Below are positions 42,696-56,900 of a stretch of DNA of 64,000 bases, piece after piece. Positions within the stretch are counted from its first letter, which is position 1, and each line of letters opens with the position of its first letter. Position numbers and translations under genes: made by a program. The notes below the pieces were generated by a model, which worked only from the letters and a program-made list of their open reading frames with translations, was not told the origin of the DNA and did no database searches. This DNA is from Agarophyton chilense (lineage: Eukaryota; Rhodophyta; Florideophyceae; Gracilariales; Gracilariaceae). Location of the stretch: contig JARGXX010000071.1 of the NCBI GenBank assembly GCA_030374765.1, forward strand, positions 1,178,001-1,242,000. Direction: 5' to 3'.

Positions 42696-44999
42696 AACAG
42701 CTGACGTTACAAGGTATAAAGGCCCAGTCTTCAGGCGGTCGACCAATCAGTAAGGGGAACCTCCAGTATTCAGAGTGAGTAAACGTTTGGTAAGCTACTT
42801 TTACGTTTCGTAGCATTTAAGGTATGTTCACAGGAACAGAGAACATCATTAATGGGGATCCATGGTTCGTCCGACACTTTATCAGAGTGTGCAAGAACAA
42901 AGCAGTGCGATTGAGGAGTCGCAGCTACAACAGCGCAGCCAGAAGCTGCAAGCGTTGACAGAGACTGTGTTGACGCAGAATCAGAGTATCACGACTTTGC
43001 AAAGCCAGCGGCAGCAAAACAGACAGCAAAAAACAGCAGGGACTTCGAATGCGTTTAAAAATCCACCATTTGTTACATTTTCTGGAAAACCGTCTGACAG
43101 GACGACAAAAAGGGTAACCAGTTTCTTCTAATCTATCAAAAAAATACGGGAAACTTTTCAAATATTCAGATGACAAGATCTTTGACCTTGCAGAGTGTAA
43201 CATCCAAGATAGAGCTGCATAATGGATAATGCGTCTAGAAAAAGAAGACAGTAAGCCTATCAGTCTTTTAGAACTGCAGAAAACCATGATCGAAGAATTT
43301 GTTTCGGCCAACGAAATGGTTATTGCAAGGGTGAAACGTATGGACGTCCATCTGAAAGAAAACGGATCCATAGATGAGCATATTGCACGATTTGAAGACT
43401 TAATTACCTTATGTAGCACACAGAAGAATGAATCTTATATCTATTTTTTCAACAGTCTTCCGAAATCATACAAATGTAAGTTGATGGAGACGTTTCCGAC
43501 CTTGCAGACAGTTGATCGAACTGAAAATACATCTATGCAGCCAGTATATGATTATGCTAGGACACTGTAATTATCATTTAAGCAACCAGGCGAGTTGCAG
43601 TCCAGTGTTCAGAAGGAACAACGTCCAAAGAAGAAAAAGAGTGAGTCTGGGAAAAGTTCACAGAGTGCGGGAGTGTTCAAAGGAGACCATACCGTTTCGA
43701 AGGACAACAAGGCTGTTTGCTGAGGATCAATGAAGCGAGGAGAAATTGATTTGTACAGAAGAAATGATAGGTGTTGCAAGTGCGGGAGGAAGGGTTGGAA
43801 CGATTTTGATCACTCTTGCAGACAAACGAGAGATGAGGACAAGAGCTCCAATCACTCGAAAAACGAGTGATGCCGCGCTCAGGTGCGGCTTCGCAAGGCA
43901 ATTTGCTGGACAATTTTCCTTACCTTTCTGCATTGAAGTATGCAGAAGAGGACAACTGGATGTATGATGGAATGATAGCAGGGCATTGTGGATTCGTACG
44001 CATCTCATAAATTTATGTCAGTAGAGCACGCGAAGAGACTGAACTTGTTGCTGAATGAAGTCAAAGGTGTCGAAGTTGAACTTGGAGACTCATCGAAGAC
44101 GAGAGTACTTGGCAGAGCCCTGGAAAGGGTTAAAATCAAAGGATTTTTGAGCGAGGAACAAGTCTTGGTGATCAACATGAAGGAAGACAATAGTGTTCCC
44201 ATTCTCATATTGGGAAGAACTTGACTACGAGAGCACAACCCTCGAATTTACTGGTAGACAAATGTACTCAAGGTCAAACGCAGTATTGGTACTGTACTAG
44301 CGATACCTCCAGGAAGCAATAAGAATGCGGTGTCGAAAGATATTTGCTTTAAACAGATATCGCTCAAAAAGATGTGTAGAAAAGTCAAAAAGGGAGAAGG
44401 CGAACTGTTCGCAGTCCGAGTGTCTAAGAACAAAGCGTCCATAGCGTCCGAAGCAAATTACACTCCTGAATTTCGAGAGGTGTTAACAGAGTTCGAAGAC
44501 ATTTTTAAGGAAGAGTTGCGAGATGAGTCACCCCCCGCCACGCAGAATGGAATTTGAAATCAAAATCATACCAGGTGCGCGACCTCCTGTTCGGCCTATT
44601 ATCAGACTTTCACCTCGGGAGTTACAGGAACTGAAATTCCAATTGCAGAAGTATTTAGAAAAGGGACTCCTCAGACTTTCTTCTTCACCGTATGGAGCTC
44701 CCGTATTCTTCATCAAAAAGAAGAATAGAGGTCTTCGAATGGTTTGTGATTACAGAGCATTAAACAGGATCACGATTCCAGATGCTAGTCCTATTCCCTT
44801 GATCAATGAGACAATTGATCAGGTAGCAGGAGCGCGGATCTTCTCACAGATTGATCTAATCAGGGGAAACCATCAAATGAAGCTCAAGGAAGAAGACTGT
44901 CATAAAACCGCTATACACACTCGATATGGATCCTTTGAGTGTAGAGTCTTATGTTTTGGATTGACTAATGTAGTATCCGCTCTAACGGAGAGAGCAGAC

Positions 45000-45686
45000 A
45001 CCTGCCACAGCGTTTGGACTGCCGATGGGTCGCTTGCGGTCAAGGAAAAGGGGTGGTAGAGCTACAACACCAGCGAGCTGGAAGTGGGGTGTAAGGCCAC
45101 TATTCGCCAGCGAGTGTGAACAGTGCAACTGTAAAACGTTGATGGAACGTAGGTACGGGACGGCTCGTGAAATGGTTGGGGGCTGACTATCTATTATAGC
45201 TCGTCCGGATCTCCGGTTAAGGAATTCCAAGCGAGAAACAGAATAGTCATGATGCCCATGTTGTCTCCTTTACTTGGAGTCGGCGCTCACCTCTGGTACA
45301 CTATATACTGTGTACCAGGGTGAGTGCCCAAATAAATATATAAATAATACCCAGTGGTCAGCCACTTAGCCAAACCACTGTATGGGTATGGTCCCTAATG
45401 GACGTTTAGCTACAAAGGGTAGTAAAGCCCTCCACGTGGATCGCCACTACATGCGCCGTTGCCAATATGGCATTCCCCTAGGAAGGGTCGCAACTATGCG
45501 CGCGCCGTGGTAGGCCACTCGACCATGACGCCACGTGTTCCACGAAGACATTCTGCCTCTAGGCATCCTATGCGGGATGCCGTTTCATATCACAATGCTG
45601 ATGATAACACTCACTTATGAGTTCCAACCGCGACTTCGCGAAAAACCAACCTATCGGATTCCTCGACATAGTAGAATGCTACAGTT
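45000..45686. other. Unidentified insert inside element D
   Basis: About 690 bp with no similarity I recognise to retroelement genes, between the RT and RNase H parts. It contains a near-perfect hairpin at 45282-45328 (19-20-base arms beginning GGC(G/A)CTCACC, loop TATATACT). Could be a non-autonomous element or solo LTR; no target duplication was found. Confidence 0.4.
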
Positions 45687-46644
45687 GTGTTGACGACTGA
45701 CGCTTCCAAGTACGCGGTAGGTGCAACCTTGGAACAAGAGGGTCACCCCGTTTCGTTCTTGTCTCATCGACTTTCGGAGACAGAGACTAGATGGGACACC
45801 GGGGACCAAGAACTGTTGACAGTCATGATTGCGTTGCGCGAACGGGCAGTTTACCTGCAGGATCGACAGTTTATAATACGCACAGATCATGAGCCCATCA
45901 ATTATTTACAAACAAAGTCGAAACTGTCAGGGAGACAGATGAGGAGGCTTGACGAATTGCAGTGCTATACGTTCCAAGTGGAACACCTCAAGGGCTCAAT
46001 AAATGGAGCAGCTGATGCACTCAGTAGACTGTATGACTGCCACCCGAAGTTGAAAGCACTTCGACTCAACGACAAAGACTTGCATACAGCGATTCGGAAG
46101 GGATATGAAAATGATGTTTGGACGAAGAACATTCTGTCAGTTCTACGGGATGGAAAGGATCCTCCGAACAAAAAGACGGCAATGTATATCTCTAACTATA
46201 ACTTTCAGGAAGGTCAGATATACAGGAATGAAAGAGGCACTTCAAGACGTGTGGTTGTTCTACAAGGTGGAAATATTTGGGAGGCAGTTATGAAAGAGTT
46301 CCATCTACCTGGGCATTCTGGTTGGGACAAGACTTATTTGGTTTGCGCTCGTCATTTCTGTTGGAAACGGATGTTCGCAGACATCCAAGAGTTTGTGAGA
46401 CTCTGTGAGGAATGTCAGTTCAACAAAGAGTCAAGAACACTGCAGAATGGAAACCTTCAACCCCATCGCGTACCAAATGCGTGTTGATATGTTGTTTCCA
46501 TGGACTTCGTGTCAGAGTTTCCGACGACCAAAGCAGAAAAAGATTCAGTACTGGTTGTTGTAGAGAAGCTTTCAAAGTGAGCAATATTTATACCTACAAA
46601 AAAGACGGTGTCTTCAATGGAAGCCGTAACTCGTCGCGCGCAGA

Positions 46645-47776
46645 CGTATGCGGCGAAACAATAGGACGACTACTACAACTAACACTAGCCTTCTTTATAA
46701 TGCTACTGCTATGTTTCAGTCCTTTGCCCTCGACTATGAGCTGCGAAGGTTACTAGTCAGTTGTATATCCTTTTCAGACTTTACCTTTAACTTTAACGCG
46801 CTAACTGACGATCAGTGTCTACTGTACTTCCGCTTTTGCAAGCGTGATATGTCTGAAATCATAGATGCTATCATGGCAGTCTACGCGTACTAGCACGCAG
46901 CGTAACAGTTATAGAAATAACCCTCTCTTATCTACTTGTGTACTGCTTCGTCGTTTCGCGTCCCCTTGCCGATGGAAAGATTTGGAGCTCCTATTCGGCA
47001 AACACTACTTGCAACTGTCCGAAATATTTTAGGAGGCCCTCGAAGAGTTCTATGAAGCACGTGGGCACCTTTTAAGTAAGGACATTTGTCCTCAGTTTAT
47101 CCAGCAACATGGGTGGAGGTATGCTGCCGCTGTGGAGGGAAAAAGTGGTGCCTTGGACAATTGTGTTGGCTTTATCGACGGAACAGTCATCGGCGTTGCA
47201 AGACCTGGAGGAAATGCTCTACAAAATGCAGTATATAATGGCCACAAGAAGAAGCATGCCCTGAAGTTTCAAGTGGTGATGTCCCCAGACGGGTTGATAC
47301 AACATGCCCACGGACCTGTTGAAGGACGTCGTCATGATTGGACACTTTATGTCAATAGTGAGATGGAGAGAAAACTAGAGGCAGCATTTCTAGGTAGTGA
47401 GTATCAGTTCTGTATATACGGCGATAGTGGTTATAACTTTAGGGTATATCTGGAGGTCCCATTTCAAGGTGCAGTGCTGCCAGAGGAGATGCAGGCGTTT
47501 AATGCAGCGATGAGCAAGGTAAGGGTATGTGTGGAATGGATTTTTATGGAGTTTAAGTTGCACTGGAGTACGGTGGACTTCAAGCGCAAGATGAAAATCC
47601 GGCAGTCACCAGCCGGACTTGTGTACAGAGCGGCCATGTTACTTGCCAACATTAAGAACTGCAGGCACTAAAACACGGTGTCGCAGTACTTCGAATGAGA
47701 GCCGCCGTCCCTTGACGAATACCTTGCACATAAGGATGAGTAACGCGGGACGAGGGAGCGTGGTCGTAGGGAAAAT
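46645..47776 (+). pseudogene. PIF/Harbinger-type DDE transposase remnant
   Basis: Residues like HARBI1 transposases: an N-terminal FRFCKRDMSEIIDAI part (frame of 46648), then CRWKDLELLFG, and from about 47033 to 47671 the catalytic DDE part with FIDGT (first Asp), GDSGY (second Asp) and CVEWIF (Glu). The first part is in another frame, and an in-frame TAG at 47030 interrupts the second, so the gene is dead. Plain DNA transposon. Terminal inverted repeats and a 3-bp target duplication were not found; the right side ends at the tandem-unit junction. Confidence 0.72.
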
Positions 47777-48330
47777 CCAAGGTTGGTCTTCGATACCTTT
47801 AGAGATTCTTCGTCGCCATCGTTTCGGCCTTACAACCCGGAACGGGCTCTGGTTAGCAACGCCTGCGTAGGGACACGACTCCACTTGGAGAGTGCCCACG
47901 TTTGGGTTCCGTGCAACCACCCCCTTGGGACCGCTCAGACGACCTGCGTGCACGATACCCCGTGGGGGTTCTGCTTACTTGTTGCGTGCTTTTTTTGTTT
48001 CCTTTCGAGGACAGGTTTTCGCCCCTGTATTGGGTTTCTTTTGTTGTTTCGCCCCTTTTCTGGTTCTCGGGTCCGGTGCCTGTTAGTGCCCGACCCTCGC
48101 CCCGTTTTTCCTCTTCGCCGGAATTTCCCCCAATCTTTGGGATACCCATACCCATTCCCGACCCAACGGTTTCTACCCCTCACCTCCGTCGGTACTGCCG
48201 GAATCTCCCGTGGGTGTTACACCCCACACTACGGGTGGAACGGAGGGCTCTGTCTCTGAGTCAGTCTCCGCCAGGGAGCAAGGCTTCGAACACCTTGAGA
48301 GCACTTCCCGTCGCCAGGTTTTGCTCCACA
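47777..48330 (+). repeat. Partial element A 3' LTR (copy 2)
   Basis: Right-hand 554 bp of the LTR, copy of 28717-29270. The first 369 bp are absent at the junction. Confidence 0.9.
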
Positions 48331-48660
48331 GATGCCTCTCCAATCCCAATCGCCGTATCAGCCTCTCGATATCCTCTGACACCCTCACGCAGTCCTCCCT
48401 CCCACTCACCCTTCCCACTGAAGGCGCCACTAGAAAGTCATCAATATACGGAAGAACCCGCGTACCCATCACCTCCCGGATGTACCCCACGAACGGTTTC
48501 ACCAGATTGACAAACCAGAATGTGCTCCTACCCCACCCGAACTGTAACGCCTTACACCTAAAGAAGCGACCATCGTAACGAAACAGAAAGTAGTTCATCA
48601 TATCCTCATGCAGACGAAAGTGCCTTTAGCCCCATCTAATATCAAACGAAAACTGAAGAG
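48331..48660 (-). pseudogene. DIRS reverse-transcriptase piece (copy 2, fossil)
   Basis: Copy of 29271-29600 with the YIDD block, again starting at the LTR edge with the GCATC/GATGC flank. Confidence 0.75.
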
Positions 48661-48909
48661 CAACGTCCTCCAGGGAGGTTTTTGGGGACTTAAGTTTTTT
48701 CTGGAGCCTCCGGCGTGCAACTTCGTTATGAGTAGGAGTAATCCGTTTTCACGGCGATGGCCGGAACGCCGGTGATGCACCGGCGGGACCAGGTGCCATA
48801 CATGTGGCCGCAGCGCCCGCGCGAGACGTGGCCGCCAGATTGGCCCCCTTTATTAGACGAACATTTAGCTATTTAGGATAGACTTTATTTATTCTATTCT
48901 ACGGTGACT

Positions 48910-50984
48910 ACAGTACTTAGGCCGCCGGCCTCGCGGCCGCCGGTCCAGTAAAGTCTCCCCAACAAGGGTGATCTTGGTCTTCCAGATCTTGGCTGTGGGT
49001 CGAACTGCCTGCGCGGATATACAACTCCTTACGGAGGGTTTTTCCGTGGTGCACGGCTTCCCAACCCCCTTGGACGTTCAAGCAGCCTTCGTGTGTTGGG
49101 TATCTATTCCCACTTTCGTGGTTCTGCCCGTGTATACGGTTTGCTACACCCGGCAGTGCCGGCTATTCCCGAGTCTCCTCTTGTGACTCGTGGTCAACCT
49201 CGCCCTCTTGCCTCCGTTCCCATTTTCCTTCCCTTTTCCTCCCCTTCATTGGGCAATTCCCACTCTTGCGGCTCGCACTGACACCTGTCGTGCTCGCCAC
49301 TCTCGTGAGTTTTGCCTCCTCAGAGGATACGCAAGCACCGCTTCGGCGGATATTCTCGGCTTCTTTCAGCCTCCCTGCGCCCGTCGCGACGGTTCGGCTC
49401 CGGCTTACACCCGGCATTGCGCGCCGATCCCTGGGAGGGCTCTACCGCGCTGATTACCTCGTGAGAGGAAGATCAGGACGTCTTCGTAGGTTTTCCCCCT
49501 TTGGGGCATTGTCCTACAAATTGGTCTCCCGACTTAGAAGTCAAGGCCACTTGTGTCCTCTCTGAGGTTGTTTTCCGTTTAACGGGTTTTCTCCGGTCTC
49601 ACCGGTTTGCTTTCTATTCTTCCGTCGAGACGGTGTGGCCAATGCCAAGAAAACCGCCTAGCATGGAACCTCCTGCAACACGCAGCCGTTCCCGCCAAAG
49701 CGGTGATGCCAGGGGCACTGATGTTCCACAGGCCTTGGCTCTAACACCGGATTCCCGGGGGATACCGGTCACCGGCACTGAAGACTTGCAGCCCGATTCC
49801 GGGTTAACGACCGTCGCAACGGTGGTTTCCCCGCCTCCGCGGTTGGTCGACCAAGCGCGGATTGTACGCTTGGAAGAGCAGCTCCGCTCCCTGCGGGCTG
49901 CTCACAATACCCTCTCGAGGGAGTTCCCTTCTTCACGAGGAAGCCTCGCTAACCCCCCTCCAAGTGAGTTAGCCGAGGATATCCGCGTATTGCGGTCGGA
50001 CGTCAATACACTACTCGAGTGTTTTGGCGCTCCATCTTCCTTCGCAGAAGGTATGGAGAATCGCTTCGAGCGTCTCCGAAGCCGACTTGAGTCGGTCGAG
50101 AGGACGTTAACCTCGCCCGCGAACGTGGCTAGATCGGTTGTCTCTCATCGAGAGACCCAGTCGCGGAACCGGAAGAGCCGGAAGAACCGGGATTCTAACC
50201 GTAAGCACGGGCACCCGTCCGACTCATCATCTGAGTCGGACGGTAAACCGAGTGACTCGGAGAGTTCCGATTCGTCGGTGAGCGATGACCCACAGGATCG
50301 TTATGGGCGCTCTTCCCGCTCAAGGAGGTCCTCTGCCACCTACGGGGCCATCCGGTCGCGCCCCAAGGGTCGGCGACATCCGGGCCTCAAACCCTTGAAG
50401 CCCACCAACCGTCTGTACGGGACACTCCTGTCCTACCGGTATTACCGGCTAGAAGATTCCTCTTTAGGTCGGACATCGCGTGACACGGGTAAAGTGAAAG
50501 ACTGCATCAAGCGGATGCAGCTTTCACTTCGTAACCAGTCGTTTACTGGGGATGATCCAATTCTGGTTTTGGATTTCCTACACCGCTTTGTAGCGGAAGC
50601 CGATATACTCGGAATGAACGAAGGACAAGCCTACGTGGCGCTACCCTACTTTCTACGGGGTGTCGCTGAAGATCAGTTTTTGTCGGTTCGGGGCTCGTCG
50701 CGAGCCTCCGAAGGAGGTGTGACCTGCCGGCCCGAGGCCGTGCAGTACCTCCTGCGTTCCTTCGCAACCAACTCCGCGATACAAGCGGCGATACTCGCTT
50801 TGCGAGACACTCGACAACGCTCCGGCGAGCTCGAGACCGATTACTCGGTACGACTGAATAAGGCTTTCCACCGTTGTGGTAATGCATACCCCGCTGGGGA
50901 ACGCTGTACGATGTTCATTGATGGCTTGGATCCAGCCATCAAGACTCTTGTCGCCCGTTACAGGGAACAAGAGCCGAAGGTGAC
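48910..50984 (+). mobile_element. Ty3/gypsy element B fragment (copy 2)
   Basis: Copy of 29850-31924: LTR end at 49518, primer site at 49522, gag from 49642. It has the same join to element C at its right edge, so that join predates the duplication. Confidence 0.75.
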
Positions 50985-53900
50985 CGGGCACACTTTTCCC
51001 TGTTCGGGCTTCTCTTCCGTCTTGAAACGCTCTAGTTCCCTTGAGGGTATCAACGTAGGGTCTAGACACACCCCGGTGGGTTCTTTTCAGTGTTGCGAGC
51101 GGGTCTCAGCACTTCGTCCAAACGGCGCCGAGTGGCCTGTGGGCTACGTTGTAACTTCCGTCTACGCAGTCAAAACGGCCCAGTTTTGGGTTCTTCTTAA
51201 AGATGAGATCTTCCCAATTACAACGGTGTTCTTAGATTCCGTGACCGTTGAGGAACCGCGACGCGGTAGCGTCTCCAATCTCAGGGGGGTAGGACTTCAA
51301 CGTCAACCCGAGCTACGGGGACGAAGGTTGCTCCCGTGCAACGCGCCGTGCGACGGAGGCGGTTTGCGCGACGGTTGGTCGTCAGAGCCTTTTGATTGGC
51401 TCGGTGAGGCGGTTTGCTTGACGGTTGGTCGTCAGAGCCTTTTGATTGGCTCGGTGCCATTCGACGTGTGCCACATAAATGCGCGGGCGCCCGTTGCCAC
51501 TCCGCAAGCTGATGTGAGGTGGCGCTTTCGACACGCGCTAGCACTCTCCTGAGCTGTCCCCGACGGGTCTCACTCATTTCTTTCCCATTCCTGAAAGTTC
51601 CAGTGTCTCTATAGGAGTTCCTATTCCCATTCCATAACGGAGAGCCAAATTTGGTCAATCTCGTCGTCGAGATCTTCCCCGTTCGGGTCCGCTGACACAG
51701 CTCGTTCTCGAGAAAGCGGGGTTTGAGTGTGCGACACCTCAGTGTCTCGTCCGCGGCGGCGGGTGATCGTCGGCTCTGTAGGCGTTCCGGGTGCGGAGTT
51801 CTCCACACGACTCTCCCTAGGCTGAGTTTCGTCATCTTTTCTGACGTCGTGCTCGGCTGGGTCGGCGGTGATGTCGCTACCCATACGCTGGGGTTGTGAC
51901 TTCTCTGTCGCCGGCTCCGTCGGGCTCGCCGTCTCACTGTGAGAACTAGATTCCCTTTTAGGGCGACTGGCTGACGCCGAAACATCGTCCTGCGAAGGAA
52001 CTAAGTCCTCCTCCCCCTCCTTAGGCGGAGAGCCAGGAGGCTTGATTACCTCCGGTGGGGGAGTAACTCTGTAAGAGTTCGTTGACTGGGCCCTTGAGGG
52101 AGCGGGCCCAGGTTCGAGAGTATCCGAAGTTTCCGGTAGGTCGGTTAAACCACGTTCCGGGTGCGGAAGTATAACGGGGCGGGTGTTCGAATCTCCGCTT
52201 GACGGGTTAACTTCCGTTGAATCATCCCCTGTGGAGGGCGTTGGTGCCGACACCACTTCCACATTTGGGTTGGGCGCTCGTGTGATGCGGTCCCTGGAGA
52301 TCCGTTCGTGGCGGTTAGCGATATCCAATACCACCGTGTCCGGGTCTACAGAAACCACGCGATAGGGTCCGTCCACAATTGGCGAAATCTTGTGCCTACG
52401 TTCCTTTTCAGGATTGTAGTATTCCTTTCGAAGGAAGACGAAGTCGTCGGGCTCCACCTGAGGTAGAGGTTTGCGAACCCGATTGTCAAAGTCCTTCTTG
52501 TAGGCGCGTTGAGCTTTGTTTATTGCTTTCCGGGCTATCGGCACCATCTTCGTAAGCCACTCCTTCCAGGCTTCTCGGTACAATCTCGGTGACGGGTACG
52601 TCCACAGCGTCGGTTGAGCCTCGATGGCGACCGGCGGCGGTGTCCTCGACAGTACCAGTTCGAATGGGGATAACGATGTAACCCGATGTACCTGGGTGTT
52701 TTATGCATACGTGATAGCGTCTGTGTACAAGTCCCAATTTTTGGGGTGATCCGCAACATACGATCTCAAAGCGTTGAGTATCGTGCGGTTAAACCTCTCC
52801 ACCTGGCCATTCCCCTGAGGGTGATACGTAGTAACAAATAAATTCCTTACATCAAGGATTCGACATACATCCTGAAAGAACTTTGATGCGAATTGCCCTC
52901 CGTTGTCGGATAACAACTGCACCGGCGGTCCACATACGAACACCCAATGGGTCACGAACGCTTGCGCGACGGTAGCGGCGGTGATCCGCTTCAGCGGCAC
53001 AGTTTGCGTTAGCTTAGAGAATCTGTCAGAAATGACAAGCAGATACTGATGACCTCGGGGCGTCCTGATAAACTCCCCTAGGATGTCTATGGCCACGAAT
53101 TCGAGTGGAGCCCGTGCCAGGAAGAGCGTCAACTTCTTAGAGTGCTTCCGAAGTTTGACGTCATTCTTGGCAAAATTGGCGCAGGCCCGTCTGACGGCGT
53201 AACAATCGAATGCCATTGCCGGCCAGTAAAAGTCCCTTCTCAACGTGAGGTACAGTTTTCTTCCCCCGGGGTGGGCGCCAACCTTCACATAGTGAGTGAG
53301 GTGTAATACCCTCTGTTGTAGGGTGTGCGGCACCACTATCCTCGGGCGAGGTCCAACGGTCCTGATTAGGTAACCCTGATCGTCGTCCTCGAACGGTAAG
53401 TGCAATCCTCCGTTGAGGCGAGCCCGAATCCGTGTACAGAATGGGTCGAGCTGTTGCTCGCGTATCATATCCTCTGGAGAGATAGGTATAAAAGAGCCGG
53501 TCGGCAAATCCAGACTCTCGTTGACGAGTATATCATCACAAACATCATCCGTCAGCGGTTGAGCTCCTCCCTCGAGGTCCGATACCATAAAAAATGGGAT
53601 GTCATCGTCCTCGTAGGGTTCCGTTTCCGCTGTGGTTCCCAAGCGGGATAGTGCATCAGCCTGAGTGTTCAGCTTCCCTTTCTTGTACAGGATCTCAAAG
53701 TCGAATTCCGACAGTCGGAGACGCCAGCGCATAAGGCGGCCCGAGGGTCCGGAGATCTCCAGGAGCCAACGCAAGCATGCGTGGTCCGTATGGACTTTGA
53801 AACGAGTACCCATCAGATAGGGGCGAAGTGTAGCTAAGGCCCACACAACGGCTAAACATTCTTTCTCGGAGACCGAGTAGTTCCTTTCATGGACATTCAG

Positions 53901-56900
53901 GGAACGTGACCAGTACCCAATAGGGTGACGTTCGCCATCCTCAGAGGATTGGAACAGTGCACACCCTACTTGGTTTGCACTAGCATCGGTGTCCACTTCG
54001 TAAGGGAGCCCAGGATTGGGTAGAGCCAAGATTGGCGGTGATGTTACGGCATTCACCAGTGCCGTGAAGGCAGACGCTTCCGCGTCGCCAAAAGGTTCCA
54101 GTTCAACTGGTTGTCCCTTCGTCAGGAGCCTGTTGAGGGGGGTGGCAATATCTGCAAAGTTCCGGACGAATCGGCGATACACGTTACACAGACCTAAGAA
54201 GGATCGCAACTCCGTTTGAGTTCTCGGGTGTTTTGCTTCGTTCAAGGATTTCACTCGTACTTCATCGATTGAAAGCTGTCCGGGACGGATGATATGACCT
54301 ATATAATTAACCGAATCGGTGAAAAACTCGCACTTCTTGAGTTTCAAGGTGATTCCCGCGTCGCGGAGTATCTTCATTACGTCCCTGACGTGTTCGAGGT
54401 GGTCATCCAGGTTGTTGGAGAAGACAATAATGTAGTCTAAATACACTAGACACATCCTCCACTTGAAGGGAGCCAACAGAATGTCTATCGCCCGTTGAAA
54501 CGTTGCAGGGGCGTTTGTCAACCCAAAAGGAATCCTCCGGAATCGGAAAAGTCCTTGATGACACACGAAAGCCGTTTTGTCTCGATCTTTCTCCCTAATA
54601 GGGACTTTCCAGTAGCCCGAATTGGCGTCGAGGGTAGAGAAAACAGTAGCGCTCCCAAGGGAGTCGATGTATTCGTCCATCCGAGGGATCGGGTACACAT
54701 CCTTAATGGTTACCTCGTTCAGGCGTCTGTAATCGATGCAGAAACGCCACGATCCATCCGGTTTCGGAACTAACACCACTGATGAGGCCCAAGCGGACTG
54801 GGCAGGTTCAATTACGCCCGCTTTAAACATCTTCTCTACCTGAGATTTCTCCTCTTCCCGAGCTTTCGGTCCAGTCCTGTAAGGATGTTGGGCAATAGGC
54901 CGAGTGTTCGGTAACAAGTCGATGCGGTGTTCTGTAATCCCAATAGTTCCAAGGGAACCATCCCACATGGGGGTAAGTTCACGAAGCATGTGCCTCAGCT
55001 TCTCCCGATGAGATGCGGGTACATGGTTGAGATCCCATTTCTCCAATTCCTGAACAGGATCCGTCTGGTCTGCTCCTGTGATAGGGGCCGTAACCTCCTG
55101 AGGTTTAAAGTGTTCAGCGTGTGGAGCTGCAGTCGTATGCTCACCGTCTTCCGCGATTTCGGCAGTGTCCTCCCCCTTCTTAGGGTCCGCCACACCAAGG
55201 ACCTCTGCGATAGAGATCTTTGTAGGTACGACCGCATGCGGGTGTGGAAGAACAGAACCCAGGATCTGGTGTTTGACCAAATGCTGCGTTGTCTTTCCAA
55301 AGTTGGCTACCAAAACCTTGAAAGGTTTATCCGGTTCCACGGATACAACCCCATTGGCAAGGGCGAGTTGACACCGCGTATACAGAGACGGGTTCGGTTG
55401 TACCACATGCACACCAATTTGCTTGGTAATAACTGTGACCCAAACCTGGGTTTCTGGCGGGATAGCCACTGACTTCGCAACCTTTACCCGTGTAGACACC
55501 GGGTCCTTCTTCACAGATTTCTGTGCGACAGGGAGAGGAACGCGTGTTCGCGCTGCTCCCTGTAAGGGTTTATGAACGATTGGGATCGTAGACCCGTCTT
55601 CGAGTTCCACAGTTCTATTCCGAGGACCGATGGCTTCCACGAAGCGGTCGCAAAAGTCACAACCCAGTATGACCGGTGCTGCAAGTGACTTGCATACAAT
55701 AAACTCTAGCTGAACGAGATAGGAGCCTATTCTCACCATGAGGGAAATTGTACCCAGTGTCCGTAGCGGGTTGTTGTTCGCATCAGCGATATCCAAACGT
55801 GGACCGGTACGAACTTGAACCCGGAGCAGCGGGGGTAACAATTCAACATGAATTAAGTTAGGAGCGGCTCCAGAATCCAGGACCGATATTTGACAAACCA
55901 TAAACTGGTTGGACAGGCCGAAGTCGGCGAATACTTTATAATTCCGCTTGGCCATTACCATAACTCGGTCCGGAATACGGAGATTACGAAACCGTATCCA
56001 CGGGCGACGGAGGACACTAAAGTATCCCGAGTTAACGTCGGTGTCAGCCGTTCTCCTTGAAAGGATAGTCACAGCTGGGGAGCGAGGCTGGAGCGCCTCG
56101 GGCGTCTTCAACTCCGGCTTAGAAGACGCCCCTCCCGCAGGGGAGACTCCCAAGTTTAGTTTTTCGAAGCGGACCCCACCGAATTCGGTGCAGCTGCCTC
56201 GAAGGGGACCGGTTGTTCCCCGTTCGCAGGTGCAAGTTCTGTATCTCTTTCAGCAAGGTGAGCTCGGAGTATCCTTTGTTCCTCATAGGACTTACTCGGG
56301 ACTCGAGCTTTCTCCTCAGGGGTCAGAGCCTCGTACTGCGCGATAATTCGTGAACCCTCCCGCAGGGGAAATGTGCAGTCTGGTGCTTCGTGACCACGGA
56401 GGTAACACAAATAGCAAATCAGCTCTGGCGGGTTCGGTTGTTGACGTGAATCCACGCGACGTGGTGCTGTATCCCTCCATCCGGGGCGAGAGAACCGAGC
56501 AGCGGTATTCGCAAAAGGTAGCGATGCGGCTTGCACCCTCCGTCCTTGGGTATAGAGCGCAGGGTCTTCATCCGTAGTCGGAGCGGATGTCGACGGCAAC
56601 TCAGACGTACCCATAGATTCGGGGTTACTTCCCATGAAGTGAATGTTATCATTGACCCCCACAGGGTCAGGGCCTCCTGCGAGTGACAAAGACGAGTTAC
56701 CTCCGTCGGCGAGGAGTGCACGTGTCGGCCGACTCTTTCGGTTCTGCCGGGCACGGAGAGTATCCCACTCAGCCTGGGCGTACTGAACCAGTTCCAAGTA
56801 GGTCAGCTTGCGCTTCTCTTCCCGATGTCGAGCAACCAATGCCCTTATCGAGGGGTCCAAACCATCCACAAACATGGTGCATCTCTCGTAGGCGGGGAAT

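Larger units (their letters stand above)
42208..46640 (+). mobile_element. Ty3/gypsy element D, unrelated lineage, decayed fossil
   Basis: Leader or LTR-like sequence with a TATAAA at 42715, gag regions (42862-43570), a CCHC-like knuckle near 43770, a protease-like region (about 43988), RT (44523 to about 44990, with FEIKIIPGARPPVRPI and VCDYRALNRI), RNase H with TTDASKYAVGATL (45687 on) and an integrase zinc-finger region (about 46300-46440). More AT-rich than A-C and unlike them in sequence. Broken in many places (at least five), with a foreign-looking stretch between RT and RNase H. No 3' LTR found. Confidence 0.75.
28717..47776. repeat. 19,060-bp tandem unit, copy 1
   Basis: Starts inside the element A 3' LTR (CCAAGGTTGG) and ends after the Harbinger remnant. 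Every feature in it recurs at +19,060 in the next unit. About 22 single-base differences were seen by eye over the 16.2 kb that can be compared. Confidence 0.93.

Noticed and set aside
47702-47776. Search for a Harbinger right-hand inverted repeat
   Set aside because: No inverted partner found near 46.6 kb; the edge coincides with the tandem-unit junction, so the end may be lost.
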